The notes: generated from the sequence alone by a model not told the origin. 64,000 nt of DNA from Lysobacter sp. MMG2 (GCF_016735495.2 NZ_JAERQY020000003.1:248001-312000); one strand, 5' to 3'. Positions 17,448-30,400 are shown, counted from the first letter of the stretch. Program-made: numbers and translations.

Positions 17448-20400
17448 GTGAGCACGGAAACCAAGTCGCGCCGTTCGCAATCGGCGCGCAAGGCGACGCC
17501 ATCGCCTGCGAAAGCCGTAGCAACGGCAGCGAAGCGGCGTGCAGGGGCCGAGGCCCCGCGCGAGCCGCTGGACATCATCATCGAAGCCATGGACGCCGTG
17601 CGCGCCGGCGACTTCTCCGTGCGCCTGCCGCTCAACTGGCAAGGACAGGAAGGCCAGCTCGCGCAGATCCTCAACGAGATCGTCAGCCATAACCGTCGCC
17701 TCGCCGCCGAGCTGGCTCGCGTGGGCGAAGCCGTCGGCCGCGAAGGCCAGACGCGCCAGCGCATCAACCCGGCCAACCGCGAAGGTCAGTGGTCGGGCAT
17801 GGAGGAATCGGTCAACGCGCTGATCGACGACCTGGTCCGCCCGGTCGAGGCGATGGGCGAGGCGATGGCCGGCGTCGCCAAGGGCGACCTCACCCGCACC
17901 GTGCCGCTGGAGGCCGACGGCCGCCCGCTGAAGGGCGAATTCCTGCGCTCGGCGAACATCGTCAACCGCATGATCGAGCAGATGGGCGAGTTCAGCTCCG
18001 AGGTCACGCGCGTGGCCCGCGAGGTGGGCACCGAAGGCAAGCTCGGCGGCCAGGCGAAGGTGAAAGGCGTGTCGGGCGTGTGGAAGGACCTGACCGACTC
18101 GGTCAACCAGATGGCCTCCAACCTGACCGCGCAGGTGCGCAACATCGCCGACGTGACCATCGCGGTCGCCAACGGCGACCTCTCGCGCAAGATCACCGTG
18201 GACGTGCGCGGCGAAATCCAGCAGCTGAAGGAAGCCATCAACACGATGGTGGACCAGCTGCGCGGCTTCGCTTCGGAAGTGACGCGCGTGGCGCGCGAGG
18301 TGGGCACCGAAGGCAGGCTCGGTGGCCAGGCGATCGTGCCCGGCGTGGCCGGCACGTGGAAGGATCTGACCGACTCCGTCAACGCGATGGCGTCCAACCT
18401 CACCTCGCAGGTGCGCAACATCGCCGAGGTGACGACTGCCGTGGCGAAGGGCGATCTCTCGCGCAAGATCACCGTGGACGTGCGCGGCGAAATGCTGGAG
18501 CTGAAGAACACCATCAACACGATGGTCGACCAGCTCAACGGCTTCTCGTCCGAAGTCACGCGCGTGGCGCGCGAAGTGGGCACCGAAGGCAAGCTCGGCG
18601 GTCAGGCGCAGGTACCCGACGTCGCCGGCACGTGGAAGGACCTCACGGACCACGTGAACTCGATGGCGTCGAACCTGACGCTGCAGGTGCGCAACATCGC
18701 CGAAGTGACCACGGCGGTGGCGAAGGGCGACCTCTCGCGCAAGATCACCGTGGACGTGCGCGGCGAAATCCTGGAACTGAAGGACACCATCAACACGATG
18801 GTGGACCAGCTCAACGGCTTCTCCTCGGAAGTCACGCGCGTGGCGCGCGAAGTGGGCACCGAAGGCCGACTGGGCGGCCAGGCCGTCGTGCCGGGCGTCG
18901 CCGGTACGTGGAAAGACCTGACCGACTCGGTCAACGCGATGGCCTCCAACCTCACCTCGCAGGTGCGAAACATCGCCGAGGTGACCACCGCCGTGGCGAA
19001 GGGCGACCTCTCGCGCAAGATCACCGTGGACGTGAAGGGCGAAATCCTCCAGCTGAAGGAAACCATCAACACGATGGTGGACCAGCTCAACGGCTTCGCC
19101 GCGGAAGTCACGCGTGTGGCGCGCGAAGTGGGCACCGAAGGCAAGCTCGGCGGCCAGGCGCAGGTACCGGGCGTCGCAGGCACGTGGAAAGACCTCACCG
19201 ACAACGTCAACTCGATGGCGTCCAACCTCACCGCGCAGGTGCGAAACATCGCCGAAGTGACGACGGCGGTGGCGAAGGGCGACCTCTCGCGCAAGATCGC
19301 GGTGGACGTGAAGGGCGAAATCCTCCAGCTGAAGGAAACCATCAACACGATGGTGGACCAGCTCAACGGCTTCGCCGCGGAAGTCACGCGCGTGGCGCGC
19401 GAAGTGGGCACCGAAGGCAAGCTCGGCGGCCAGGCGCAGGTGCCGGGTGTGACCGGCGCGTGGAAGGACCTCACCGACAACGTCAACTCGATGGCGTCCA
19501 ACCTCACCACGCAGGTGCGCAACATCGCCGAAGTGGCGACGTCCGTGGCGAAGGGCGACTTGTCGCGCAAGATCGCGGTCGGCGCGGAGGGCGAAATCCT
19601 TCAGCTGAAGGAAACGCTCAACACGATGGTGGACCAGCTCAACGGCTTCGCCGCGGAAGTCACGCGCGTGGCGCGCGAAGTGGGCACCGAAGGCAAGCTC
19701 GGCGGCCAGGCGCGCGTGCCCGGCGTGGCCGGTACGTGGAAGGACCTCACCGATAACGTCAACTCGATGGCGTCCAACCTCACCACGCAGGTGCGCGGCA
19801 TCGCGGCGGTGGTGACGGCGGTGGCGAACGGCGACCTGCACCGCAAGCTGACGGTGGAGGCCAAGGGCGAAGTCGCCGAACTCGCCGACACCATCAACAA
19901 CATGACCAACACGCTGGCGATCTTCGCCGACCAGGTGACCACGGTCGCGCGCGAGGTCGGCGTGGAAGGCCGTCTGGGCGGCCAGGCCAAGGTGCCGGGC
20001 ACGGCCGGCATCTGGAAGGACCTCACCGCCAACGTGAACCAGCTCGCCGCGAACCTGACCAACCAGGTGCGCGCGATCGCCGAAGTGGCGACCGCGGTGA
20101 CGCAGGGCGACCTCACGCGTTCGATCCAGGTGGACGTGCGCGGCGAAGTGTCGGACCTGAAGGACAACATCAACGCGATGATCGCCAACCTGCGCGCGAC
20201 GACCGAGTCGAACCGCGAGCAGGACTGGCTGAAGACCAACCTCGCCAAGTTCTCCTCGATGATGCAGGGCCAGCGCGACCTGCTCACGCTCGGGCAGATG
20301 CTGTTGTCGGAACTGGCGCCGCTGGTCGACGCACAACAGGGCCTGATGTACATCGTCGAAGAAGGCGATGGCGAATCGCCGCGTCTGCGCCAGCTGGCCG

Positions 20401-22969
20401 GTTACGCCGACACCTCGCCCGCGGTCAGTCGCACACTCGCGTTCGGCGAAGGCCTGATCGGCCAATGCGCCGCCGAGGCGCGCCTGATCCTGCTGGAGGA
20501 CATCCACGGCATCGACGACGACGCGCAGCGCGTGCGCATCCAGTCGGGTCTGATCGAAGCCACGCCGCGCAGCGTGATCGTGCTGCCGGTGCTGTTCGAG
20601 GACCAGGTGAAGGCGGTGATCGAACTGGCGACGCTGCACGAGTTCACGCCTTCCCAGCGCGCGTTCCTCGAACAGCTCTCCGGCAGCATCGGCATCGTGC
20701 TCAACACGATCGAAGCGACGATGCGCACCGAGCGCCTGCTGTCGCAGTCGCAGCAGCTGGCCGGTGAACTGCAGACGCAGCAGAACGAGTTGCAGCAGAC
20801 CAACGAGGAAATCGCGCTCAAGGCCTCGCTGCTGGCCGCGCAGAAGTCCGAGGTGGAGCAGAAGAACCTGCAGATCGAGCATGCCCGTCGCGCGCTGGAA
20901 GAGAAGGCGGCCGAGCTGGCGCAGACCTCGCGCTACAAGTCCGAGTTCCTGGCCAACATGTCGCACGAGCTGCGTACACCGCTCAACAGCATCCTGATCC
21001 TGAGCCAGCAGCTGGCGGAGAATCCGGAAGACAACCTGAGCGAGCGCCAGGTCGAGTTCGGCCGCACCATCCACGCCGCCGGCACCGACCTGCTGCACCT
21101 GATCAGCGACATCCTGGACCTGTCGAAGATCGAATCCGGCACGGTGACCATCGACATCGAAGCCATCAGCTTCGCGCACCTGCGCGAGAACCTGGAGCGC
21201 GGATTCCGCCACGAGGCCGAGCGGCGCAAGCTCGATTTCGTCGTGGAGATGGCCAAGGAACTGGGACCGACGCTGCGTTCGGACCCCAAGCGCCTGCAGC
21301 AGATCCTCAAGAACCTGCTGTCGAATGCGTTCAAGTTCACCGAGCACGGCAGCGTGCGACTGAGCGCGCGTCCGGTCACGCGCGGCTGGAACGACGAGCA
21401 CCCGGTGCTGTCGCGTGCGCCGGTGGTGGTCGCCATCGAGGTCACCGACACCGGCATCGGCATCTCGCCGGACAAGCAGCGCATCGTGTTCGAGGCCTTC
21501 CAGCAGGCCGACGCAGGCACTGCGCGCAAGTACGGTGGCACGGGCCTGGGGCTGGCGATCAGCCGCGAGATCGCGGGCCTGCTCGGCGGCGAGCTCAAGC
21601 TGCACAGCGTGGAAGGCGAAGGCAGCACGTTCACGCTGTACCTGCCGCTCAACTACGTCGGCAGCGGCGACGCCCGCGATGCCGCGCGCGATGCCACGCG
21701 CATGTCCAGCCGCGTGCGCGTGGAAGTGCCGGTGCCGGCCGAACACGTGGCCGGCGTGGATGCACCCGCGGCCGAGCGGATCGACGACGACCGCGACGTG
21801 CTGATGGCGGAAGTGCCGACCTTGCTGATCGTCGAGGACGACACGCACTACGCCTCCGTGCTGCGCGACCTGGCGCGCTCGCGCGGCTTCCAGGTGCTGC
21901 ACGCCAATCGCGGCGACGAAGCGCTGCGACTGGTGCGCGAATACCGCCCCACCGCCATCACGCTCGACATCTTCCTGCCGGACATGCTCGGCTGGACGGT
22001 GCTGGCGCGACTGAAGCAGGACGCGGCGACGCGGCACATCCCGGTGCAGATCGTCACGGTGGAAGAGAGCCGCCACCACAGCATCGAGCGCGGCGCGTTC
22101 TCCTACCTCGCCAAGCCGTCCACCTCGGAAACCATCGGCGAGGCGCTTGAGCGCATCAAGGAATACGCCACGCCGCGCGTGAAGCGCCTGCTGGTGGTGG
22201 AGGACGATGCCAACGAGCAGATGAGCATCGTCGAGCTGCTGCGCCACGACGACATCGTGATCGACACCGTCGGTTCCGGCGAGGAAGCGCTGGCGGCGCT
22301 GCGCGACGGCAAGTACGACTGCGCGGTGCTCGACCTGCGCCTTCCCGACATGAGCGGCTTCGACCTGCTCGACCGGATCCATGCGGACAATGCATTGAAG
22401 CGCGTTCCGATCGTGGTGTTCACCGGCAAGGACCTCAGCGCGGACGAGAGCGATCGCCTGCGCCGCGTGGCGCGCAGCGTGGTGCTCAAGGGCGTGGAAT
22501 CGCCCGAGCGCCTGCTCGACGAGACGGCGTTGTTCCTGCACCGCGTGATCGGCGACCTGCCCGCGGCCAAGCAGCGCATGGTGCGCAGCCTGCACGAATC
22601 CGACGACGGCCTGCGCGGCAAGAACGTGCTGGTGGTGGACGACGACGTGCGCAACATCTTCGCGCTGTCCAGCGTGCTCGAGCGCCACGGCATGCACGTG
22701 CACACCGCCGGCAACGGCCGCGACGCGATCACCAAGGTCGGCGACATGCCCGAGCTCGACCTGGTGCTGATGGACATCATGATGCCCGGCATGGACGGCT
22801 ACGACACGATGCGCGAGATCCGCACGCGCGGCGATCGCCGCACGCTGCCCATCGTCGCGCTCACCGCCAAGGCCATGAAGGGCGATCGTGAAAAGTGCCT
22901 GGAGGCCGGTGCCTCCGACTACCTGGCTAAGCCGGTCGTCACCGACCAGCTTCTCGGAGTCCTGCGTCA

Positions 22970-22985
<16 letters not shown>
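17448..22985 (+). CDS. Poly-HAMP hybrid histidine kinase with three receiver domains
   Basis: 1845 residues, start GTG 17448. Order: low-complexity basic N terminus (1-35); two divergent HAMP-like units to 181; eight tandem 92-residue HAMP-type repeats (182-917); GAF-like domain (about 935-1090, ISQ...[16 protein letters not shown]); coiled coil; HisKA with SHELRTPLN, phospho-His1173; HATPase with N box, DTGIGIS and GTGLGLAIS; receivers with Asp1507, Asp1629 and Asp1776. There is no transmembrane segment, so it is cytosolic, like fungal group III (Nik1/HHK) osmosensor kinases. The next gene starts 16 nt before its stop. The ligand is unknown. Confidence 0.93.
17991..20198 (+). repeat. Eight tandem 276-bp repeats inside the poly-HAMP kinase gene
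   Basis: Eight in-frame units of exactly 276 bp (92 codons). Each reads F[12 protein letters not shown], then GGQA, WKDLTD, MASNLT, VRNIAE, GDLSRK, GEI and [11 protein letters not shown], with slight changes. Units 2-7 are nearly identical, also at DNA level; units 1 and 8 have diverged more. The pattern suggests unequal crossing-over or gene conversion, so copy number may vary between strains. Confidence 0.95.
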
Positions 22986-24690
<1,705 letters not shown>

Positions 24691-24694
<4 letters not shown>

Positions 24695-25374
24695 ACGGCA
24701 CCAGCCCACACTGGATGAGCAAGTGGGCGCACGACCTGCGCGGCCCGCTGTCACCGATCCAGTCCGCCCTGTTCCTGCTGCGGCACGGTTCGGCCGACGG
24801 GCCCGAGCGCGACGAACTGTTCGAGCTGGTGGACCGGCAGATTCGCCGGCTCACCGGCATGATCGACGAGATCGGCGACTGGGTGCGTTCCGACCAGGGC
24901 CGCCTGCTCACGCGCAGCGGGCCGATCGACCTGGCGCTGATCATCGAAGCCAGCCGCGGCATCGGCGCCAACGCGGTGGAGGTCAGCTACGAGGACGGCG
25001 CCGACAACGTCTGCCTGGAAGGCGATGCCTCGCGCCTGGCGAACCTGCTTTCCACATTCTTCTGGCTGGTGTCGACGCCGCTGGACACGCCACTGGAAGC
25101 GGGCGTCGCGAACGCAACCAAGGGCACGGTGACGGTGCGCCTGGACGACGGCGGCGTTTGGTTGGCCGGGCCGCTGAGTGCGGCGCTGCGTGCGTCGAGC
25201 AACGTGGACACGTTGTTCACCGAGCCGCAGCCCGCACCGGCCGGCGACGGCCTGGGCCTGCGGCTGCTGATCGCCAGTGCGATCGCGACGGGGCACGGCG
25301 GCGAGCTGGCCACGCGCGCGACGGACGACGGTGGCGTCGACGTCGTGCTGCGGTTGCCGTATCGGCCTGCGTGA
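24691..25374 (+). CDS. Short histidine-kinase-like protein with degenerate ATPase domain
   Basis: 227 residues. Residues 8-70 look like a HisKA dimer helix pair, with KWAHDLRGPLSPIQ and a candidate phospho-His14. The expected ATPase domain is recognisable only at its end (GDGLGLRLLIASAIATGHGG, G2-like); the N box has become ANLLSTFFWLVS and no DxGxG motif is seen. It therefore probably cannot self-phosphorylate. ATGA overlap with the upstream gene. It could act as a phosphotransfer or scaffold partner, or as an inhibitor of the two kinases upstream. Confidence 0.8.
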
Positions 25375-25388
25375 GCTTGCGCGTTGGA

Positions 25389-25460
25389 CCCTCTCCCGCG
25401 TGCGGGAGAGGGGTTGGGGTGAGGGCGCTTCGCGGCACCTTCTCCCGCGAGGGGAGAAGG
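25389..25460. repeat. Double-hairpin intergenic repeat (family C, copy 1)
   Basis: CCCTCTCCCGC/GCGGGAGAGGG hairpin followed by GGTTGGGGTGAGGGC and then CCTTCTCCC/GGGAGAAGG. It lies between the convergent kinase operon and hydrolase gene, so it may double as a terminator. A longer relative in reverse orientation is at 34541-34698. Confidence 0.8.
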
Positions 25461-25471
25461 AAGAACTCCCG

Positions 25472-26821
25472 TCACCGCGGCGCCAACCGCTCCGCATTGC
25501 CGTACGGCTCGGCGCGCAAGGCGCCATCGCGGATCCAGTCCACCAGCATTGCGTAGTAGCCATCGGCGTAGCGCGTCGCGGTGCGCTCGCCGTCGGCTCC
25601 GGTGTCGAACTCGATGATGCCGTGGTCGGTGCCGGGGAACTCCACCACCTCCACGTTCGCGTTCTCGCGCGCGACCGACAGCAAGCGGCGACGCGATTCT
25701 TCCGGCGGCGCCTCGGCGTCGCTGCCGGCGATGATCCACAGCAGCGGCACTTTCGTCGCGCGCAACGGCGGCATCGGATCGTGGCTCCACGTGGTGCCTT
25801 CGTCGTGCAGCGGACCGAACAGGCGCAGCATCAGCGGCGAATGCTTGACCAGATCGCCGGTGTACTCGCCCTGCATCGCGCTCCACCACGGCTCCTTGCC
25901 GTACTTCGCCTTCACCGCTTCCAGCCGATCGAAGCCGTCCTTGAAGCCCGAGGCCATCACCGCGCCGGTGGCGTCGCTGACTTCGCGCGCCTTCACCAGC
26001 GCATCGCCGTGGAAGCCGGCCTTGATCAGGTCCAGCTGCACCTGGTCGCGGTCTTCGGCCAGCGGGCTGTCGGCCAGGCCGTAGCTCACCGCGACGAATG
26101 CCGGATCGCTGCGCTGCGCGGCGAGCGGTTCGATCCAGCCCGCCTGGCTGCCGCCGCTGTAGCCCACGCGGCCCGCGCGCGAACCGGCGAGGCGACGCGC
26201 TTCCTTCAATGCGGCCGCGGCGTCGTCGGCGAGCAGGTGGAAGTCCTGCGAGTAGCGGCCGGTGCTCTCGCCCGTGCCGCGCTTGTCGTACACGAACACG
26301 CCGATGCCGTGCGCCGGGAAGATGCGCTGGAACGCGTTGAACGTGCGCGCCGAATAACGCTCCGAGCCGTGCACCATCACCGCGATCGGCACCGGCCCAT
26401 CGCCCGGCGGCATCACCAGCCGGCCCGCCAGCGTTTCGCCGTTGCCCTGGAAGCGGGTTTCCACGGCCTTGAATTCGAGCCTCGTCCCGCGCTGCCCCTC
26501 GAACGAGAACGCCGGCGCTTCGCACGTGCCCAGCGACACCGGCGTGGGATCGGGTCGATCGCTCCAACCGACGGTGCCGGTCCACTTGCCCGCGGCGTCC
26601 TGCACCACTTTGCCGGTGCGTCCGTCCATCAGGCGCCAGCGCAGTCCTTCGCCCGACACGGGCGCGAAGTCCACCCAGCGCCCGTCGTCCAGGCGATAGA
26701 GGCCGACGTGGCAGGCCATGCGCGGATCGGGCGGCGGGTCGCGCTGCGGGCGCATCCACCAATAGGCGGCGCCGGCCAGCAGCGCGATCAGAACCAGCAC
26801 GGACACGAGCACCTTGCGCAT
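25472..26821 (-). CDS. Membrane-anchored alpha/beta hydrolase (dienelactone-hydrolase/peptidase-like)
   Basis: 449 residues. One N-terminal hydrophobic segment (VLVSVLVLIALLAGAAYWW) acts as anchor or signal. After about 150 residues an alpha/beta hydrolase core begins: VMVHGSERYSA (oxyanion loop), YDKRGTGEST, nucleophile elbow GYSGGSQAGW, acid loop IIAGSDAEAPPE, and His in FPGTDHGIIEF. The triad appears complete. The core resembles BAAT/S9-like esterases of unknown substrate. Start 26821 (MRKVLVSV) places the signal at the N terminus. Convergent with the kinase operon. Confidence 0.85.
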   Translation of the reverse strand: MRKVLVSVLVLIALLAGAAYWWMRPQRDPPPDPRMACHVGLYRLDDGRWVDFAPVSGEGLRWRLMDGRTGKVVQDAAGKWTGTVGWSDRPDPTPVSLGTCEAPAFSFEGQRGTRLEFKAVETRFQGNGETLAGRLVMPPGDGPVPIAVMVHGSERYSARTFNAFQRIFPAHGIGVFVYDKRGTGESTGRYSQDFHLLADDAAAALKEARRLAGSRAGRVGYSGGSQAGWIEPLAAQRSDPAFVAVSYGLADSPLAEDRDQVQLDLIKAGFHGDALVKAREVSDATGAVMASGFKDGFDRLEAVKAKYGKEPWWSAMQGEYTGDLVKHSPLMLRLFGPLHDEGTTWSHDPMPPLRATKVPLLWIIAGSDAEAPPEESRRRLLSVARENANVEVVEFPGTDHGIIEFDTGADGERTATRYADGYYAMLVDWIRDGALRAEPYGNAERLAPR

Positions 26822-27101
26822 GAGCGATCTCCCTTCGACGGCGCGAACTGTAACGGCATCGCAGCGATGCCCACATGTGCAGGGATGCACGGTAGGCCGG
26901 CAGGGTTTGGACGCGTGTTCATCTCGCGCGCGAGGGGCCGCATTGTTGCGCCCGGCTCAACACGAAGCGTCCCCGCGCGGGGCTACCTGTGCGTGGGGGT
27001 GCTTCCTAGACTCCTTGCGCCGAAGGCCCGCGACGTCACGACGCCTCGCCTTCATCACCACTCTCGCCGTGCCCAGTACGGCGGACACCGGAGTTTCCCC
27101 C

Positions 27102-27515
27102 ATGCGCATCTACCACTCCCTCGGCCTGACCATCGCGATGCTGTCGGTCGGCGCCGTCGCCCACGGCCAGCACCACAGCGCGGCCCCCGGCCCCGTCGTC
27201 ACGCCGGTCCTGACCCAGCCGCTGCCCGACTACCCGGGCAAGGAAGGGCACGTGCTCACCGTGACGTATCCGCCGGGCGGCTCCTCGCCGCTGCACCATC
27301 ACGATGCATACGCGTTCGTGTACGTGCTGGAGGGTGCGGTGACGATGGCCGTGGAAGGCGGCGAGGAAGTCACGCTGAAAGCGGGCCAGGCCTGGACCGA
27401 GAAGCCCGGCGACATCCACGCCGTCAGCCGCAACGCCAGCAAGACCGAGCCGGCGAAGTTCGTCGTGTTCTTCCTGAAGGATGCAGGCAAGCCCGCGGTG
27501 ATGCCCGGGCGCTGA
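27102..27515 (+). CDS. Secreted cupin-domain protein
   Basis: 137 residues. Signal peptide ending AVAHGQ, then a single conserved cupin: GSSPLHHHDAYAFVYVLEG (metal-binding motif 1 with three His and a downstream Glu position taken by Ala/Tyr context) and PGDIHAVSRN (motif 2 His). Periplasmic cupins of this type are widespread and mostly uncharacterised. The 280 bp upstream hold no other gene. Start ATG 27102 is set by the signal peptide. Confidence 0.85.
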   Translation: MRIYHSLGLTIAMLSVGAVAHGQHHSAAPGPVVTPVLTQPLPDYPGKEGHVLTVTYPPGGSSPLHHHDAYAFVYVLEGAVTMAVEGGEEVTLKAGQAWTEKPGDIHAVSRNASKTEPAKFVVFFLKDAGKPAVMPGR

Positions 27516-27524
27516 GCGCGCGCC

Positions 27525-28466
27525 TCAATCGCCCACGGCCAACGCGCCCGGCAGGCTCATGCCGGGCGTCCAGCCGCTGCGCGCCAGGAACGCCTTGGGA
27601 TCGTCCATCTCGAGGATGTCCTTCACCGCCTGCCTGCGATCGTCCGCGCGCAGGTAATACGCCTTCACGATGCGATAGCCGACCCAGTAGCCCAGGTCGT
27701 ACGGCGCATCCGAACCGCTGCGGTAGTCGTAGAACCACGCCGACAGGTCGGTGCTGTCCATGTCGCGCGCGAAGGCCGATTCGATCTGCGCTTCCTTGCC
27801 CCGCGTCCATCCGGCGTGGCGCGAATTGCCGACGTTGCCCGAGACGAGTTCGGCGATGAACTCGGCCGTGCCTTCGGCCAGCGCCAGGCGCAGCACCGTG
27901 GCCTGCGGATCGCCCGGTTCGAACTCGGTCGGCGCGGTCTGCTGGATGTGCGCGTACTCGTGCGCGATGACATGCACGAAGCGGTCCTGCACGTTCGGAT
28001 TCATGAAATCCGCCGCGCACAGCGCCTCCAGGCCGAGCGTGACGCCGCCCGGATACGTCATGCCCACCGGCCGACCGCGACCGACGACGATGGCGACCGG
28101 CGGGAATTTCGCCTGCGGATACACGCTCGCCAGGCGCGCGAACGTGTCGGCGAGCCTTCGTTCGACCGCCGGCAGTTCGGCCAGGCATCGCTTCGCATTG
28201 GCATAGACGGCCGGATCGCTCGCCATGCGATCGGCGATGCTCTGCGCGGTGACGCGTCGCAGACGCGCGAACTCGGCCAGGCTCGGCGTGCCTTGGGCGA
28301 TGTACTCCTGTTGGATCTGTTGCACCGTCGGCTTGCCGTCGGTGGCGTCGTAGAGCGCGTAGAAACGCGTGACGTCCTGCGTGTGGATGTCGGGCCCGCC
28401 TGCGAACGCGCAAGTCGGAACCAGAAGCGCGGCGAGAAGCAGCGTGAAGCGCGAACGTGCAGGCAT
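27525..28466 (-). CDS. Secreted DUF2268-type zinc metallopeptidase-like protein
   Basis: 313 residues. Signal peptide ending CAFAGG. The zincin motif HEYAH (in VIAHEYAHIQQ) and a downstream EGTAEFIAEL that can give the third ligand match DUF2268/GldB-related predicted Zn proteases. Further on, WFYDYRSGSDAPYDLGYWVGYRIV is typical of the family. Predicted periplasmic peptidase; the substrate is unknown. Convergent with the cupin gene, with only 9 bp between stops. Confidence 0.85.
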   Translation of the reverse strand: MPARSRFTLLLAALLVPTCAFAGGPDIHTQDVTRFYALYDATDGKPTVQQIQQEYIAQGTPSLAEFARLRRVTAQSIADRMASDPAVYANAKRCLAELPAVERRLADTFARLASVYPQAKFPPVAIVVGRGRPVGMTYPGGVTLGLEALCAADFMNPNVQDRFVHVIAHEYAHIQQTAPTEFEPGDPQATVLRLALAEGTAEFIAELVSGNVGNSRHAGWTRGKEAQIESAFARDMDSTDLSAWFYDYRSGSDAPYDLGYWVGYRIVKAYYLRADDRRQAVKDILEMDDPKAFLARSGWTPGMSLPGALAVGD

Positions 28467-28618
28467 GGATCAATCCCTGAATGAATGCCGCGGAGGATGC
28501 AGCGCGAGGCCGCCGATCATGCCAAGGTCCCTGCGGCGATGGCAGTCCCACACGTCACACCTCGTGAGCGGGGCCTGAGCGCTTGCGCGTGCGCGTCGGC
28601 GGCTTCGTCGTCGACGCG

Positions 28619-29242
28619 TCAGTCCTTCCTGGGCTTTTCAGGCGTCGGCTGCGCGGGCGTCTCCGGTTTGGATGGCACGATGGGCGGTGTCGCGCCTGGG
28701 ATACGCGTCATGGGGGGCACGCCCGCTGCCTTTCGCACACCATCGTCGATGATGATCTTCACATTGGGCCGTGGTCCTTTGTCGTCCTTGTTGAAAGACA
28801 TGGAAGCCTCCTTCGCATTGATGGCGATGAACGCGGTGGTGAGGAAAACGGCAAGACAGAACGCGGAGCCAGAGGCCCAGTTGAAGATCTCGGTCAGGAG
28901 GGCAGGCGTGTTGGGTGAACCCCATGCGCTGGTGTTCTGCTTCAGGTAGTAGTCGTCGGCGATCTCCAAATGCCGTTTCAGCGCAAGCTGTGCCAACAGG
29001 TAGGACGCGATCGTAAGCGTGATGCACAGGGCGAATAGCAGCCACGACCCGTACAACAGATAGGCATGCGCAGCCCGGGTCAGCGGCACGAAGTCCTTGA
29101 GGAATCCGAGCGAAAGGGCGAGCGCGCCGCTTGCGTAGGTCAGGATTGACCTATCGAAGTTCTCTGAATTTGAAAGCTGCCGCCTGAAGGTTTCTTCCTT
29201 CAACTCGGAGAACAGTTTGACGGGCTCGACGGTGGACATCAT
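28619..29242 (-). CDS. Hypothetical multi-pass membrane protein, lower GC
   Basis: 207 residues. About three to four hydrophobic segments: ILTYASGALALSLGFLKDFV, YLLYGSWLLFALCITLTIASYLLA, and SGSAFCLAVFLTTAFIAI. A Pro-rich charged tail (PIVPSKPETPAQPTPEKPRKD) follows. No family recognised. Base composition by eye is near 57-58% GC with more A/T-ending codons than its neighbours, which suggests recent acquisition. It is divergent from ntrB, 97 bp apart. Start ATGATG at 29242 or 29239. Confidence 0.7.
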   Translation of the reverse strand: MMSTVEPVKLFSELKEETFRRQLSNSENFDRSILTYASGALALSLGFLKDFVPLTRAAHAYLLYGSWLLFALCITLTIASYLLAQLALKRHLEIADDYYLKQNTSAWGSPNTPALLTEIFNWASGSAFCLAVFLTTAFIAINAKEASMSFNKDDKGPRPNVKIIIDDGVRKAAGVPPMTRIPGATPPIVPSKPETPAQPTPEKPRKD

Positions 29243-29322
29243 GGCCTCCCGGTATCGATAACGGGAAAGCCCGAGAGGCCGGTCAGAGTGAGGGGCTCGA
29301 CCGATCAGCGCGCCCCAGCTTT

Positions 29323-29339
29323 TGCACTAACATGGTGCA
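29323..29339 (+). promoter_or_regulatory. NtrC-type box touching the ntrB start codon
   Basis: TGCACT-N5-GGTGCA, one mismatch from TGCACC-N5-GGTGCA, ending at the base before the ntrB ATG (29340). TAACAT inside it (29328-29333) is a possible -10 hexamer, which would put the transcript start on the ATG and make the mRNA leaderless. In enteric bacteria NtrC represses its own glnL promoter from such a site; the same autorepression is likely here. Confidence 0.6.
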
Positions 29340-30400
29340 ATGCCCACCCCCACCCCGCCCGACACCGCCCGCCCCGAGCTCGACGCGCTGACCACGCCGG
29401 TCGCGTGGAGCGATGAGGAAGGGGCGATCGTCGGGTGCAACGCGGCGTTCTCGCGCTGGCTCGGGGTCAGCGCGCGGCGGCTGGTGGGGTGGCCGCTGGC
29501 GGGTCTGGACGGTGGCGAGGGCCGGTTGGCCGAGGCGATGGCCCGGCTCGATGCGGCCGACGCCCCGCTGCGCCTGCGCCGCAACCGCCTGCGCTACGCC
29601 GACGGCGAGGAGTGTTTCGCCGATGTTTGGCTGAGCCGACGCGACGACGGCGGCTGGTTGCTGGAGGCGCACCCGGTCGATGAGTTCCCCGGCGACGATC
29701 CGGCGCTGCTGCTGCCCTCGGCGCTGTCGGCTTCGCTGAAGGGACTGGCCCATGAACTTCGCAATCCGCTCGCGGGCCTCAAGGGTGCCGCGCAATTGCT
29801 CGCGCGGCGCATCGATGCCGACAACCCGTCGGGCGATTCGCGCGAACTGGTGGCGATGATCGGTTCTGAAGTCGAGCGCCTCACCGCGCTGGTCGATCGC
29901 CTGCTCACGCCCGCGCCGCCGCGTCCGCATGTGCCGCTCAACATCCACGCCGTGCTCGAACGCGTGCTGCGCCTGGCCGAGAGCGAGGCCGGTTGGGCGG
30001 TGCGCCTGGTGCGCGATTACGACCCCAGCCTGCCCGAGTTCGCCGGCGACGCCGACCGTTTGATGCAGTCGGTGTGGAACCTGGTGCGCAACGCGATCGA
30101 GGCCGGCGCCGCCAACGTCACGCTGCGCACGCGCGCCGAGCACGCGGTGCGCATCGGCGACGCGGTGCATCCGATGGCGCTGCGGCTGGACATCATCGAC
30201 GACGGCCGCGGCGTGCCTGAGGAACTCACCGAGCGTCTGTTCCTGCCGCTGGTCTCCGGCCGCGCCGAGGGCAGCGGGCTCGGCCTGGCGCTGGCGCAGC
30301 AGGTCGCGCGCGAGCACCGCGGCTCGCTGGCGTACCGCTCGCGGCCCGGCCACACCGTGTTCACCCTGCTGCTGCCGATGCAGGTCGAGGAAGAAGCGAC

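Noticed and set aside
17991-20198. CRISPR-like or satellite interpretation of the 276-bp tandem repeats
   Set aside because: No spacers; the units are in frame, encode HAMP-type sequence and belong to the kinase.
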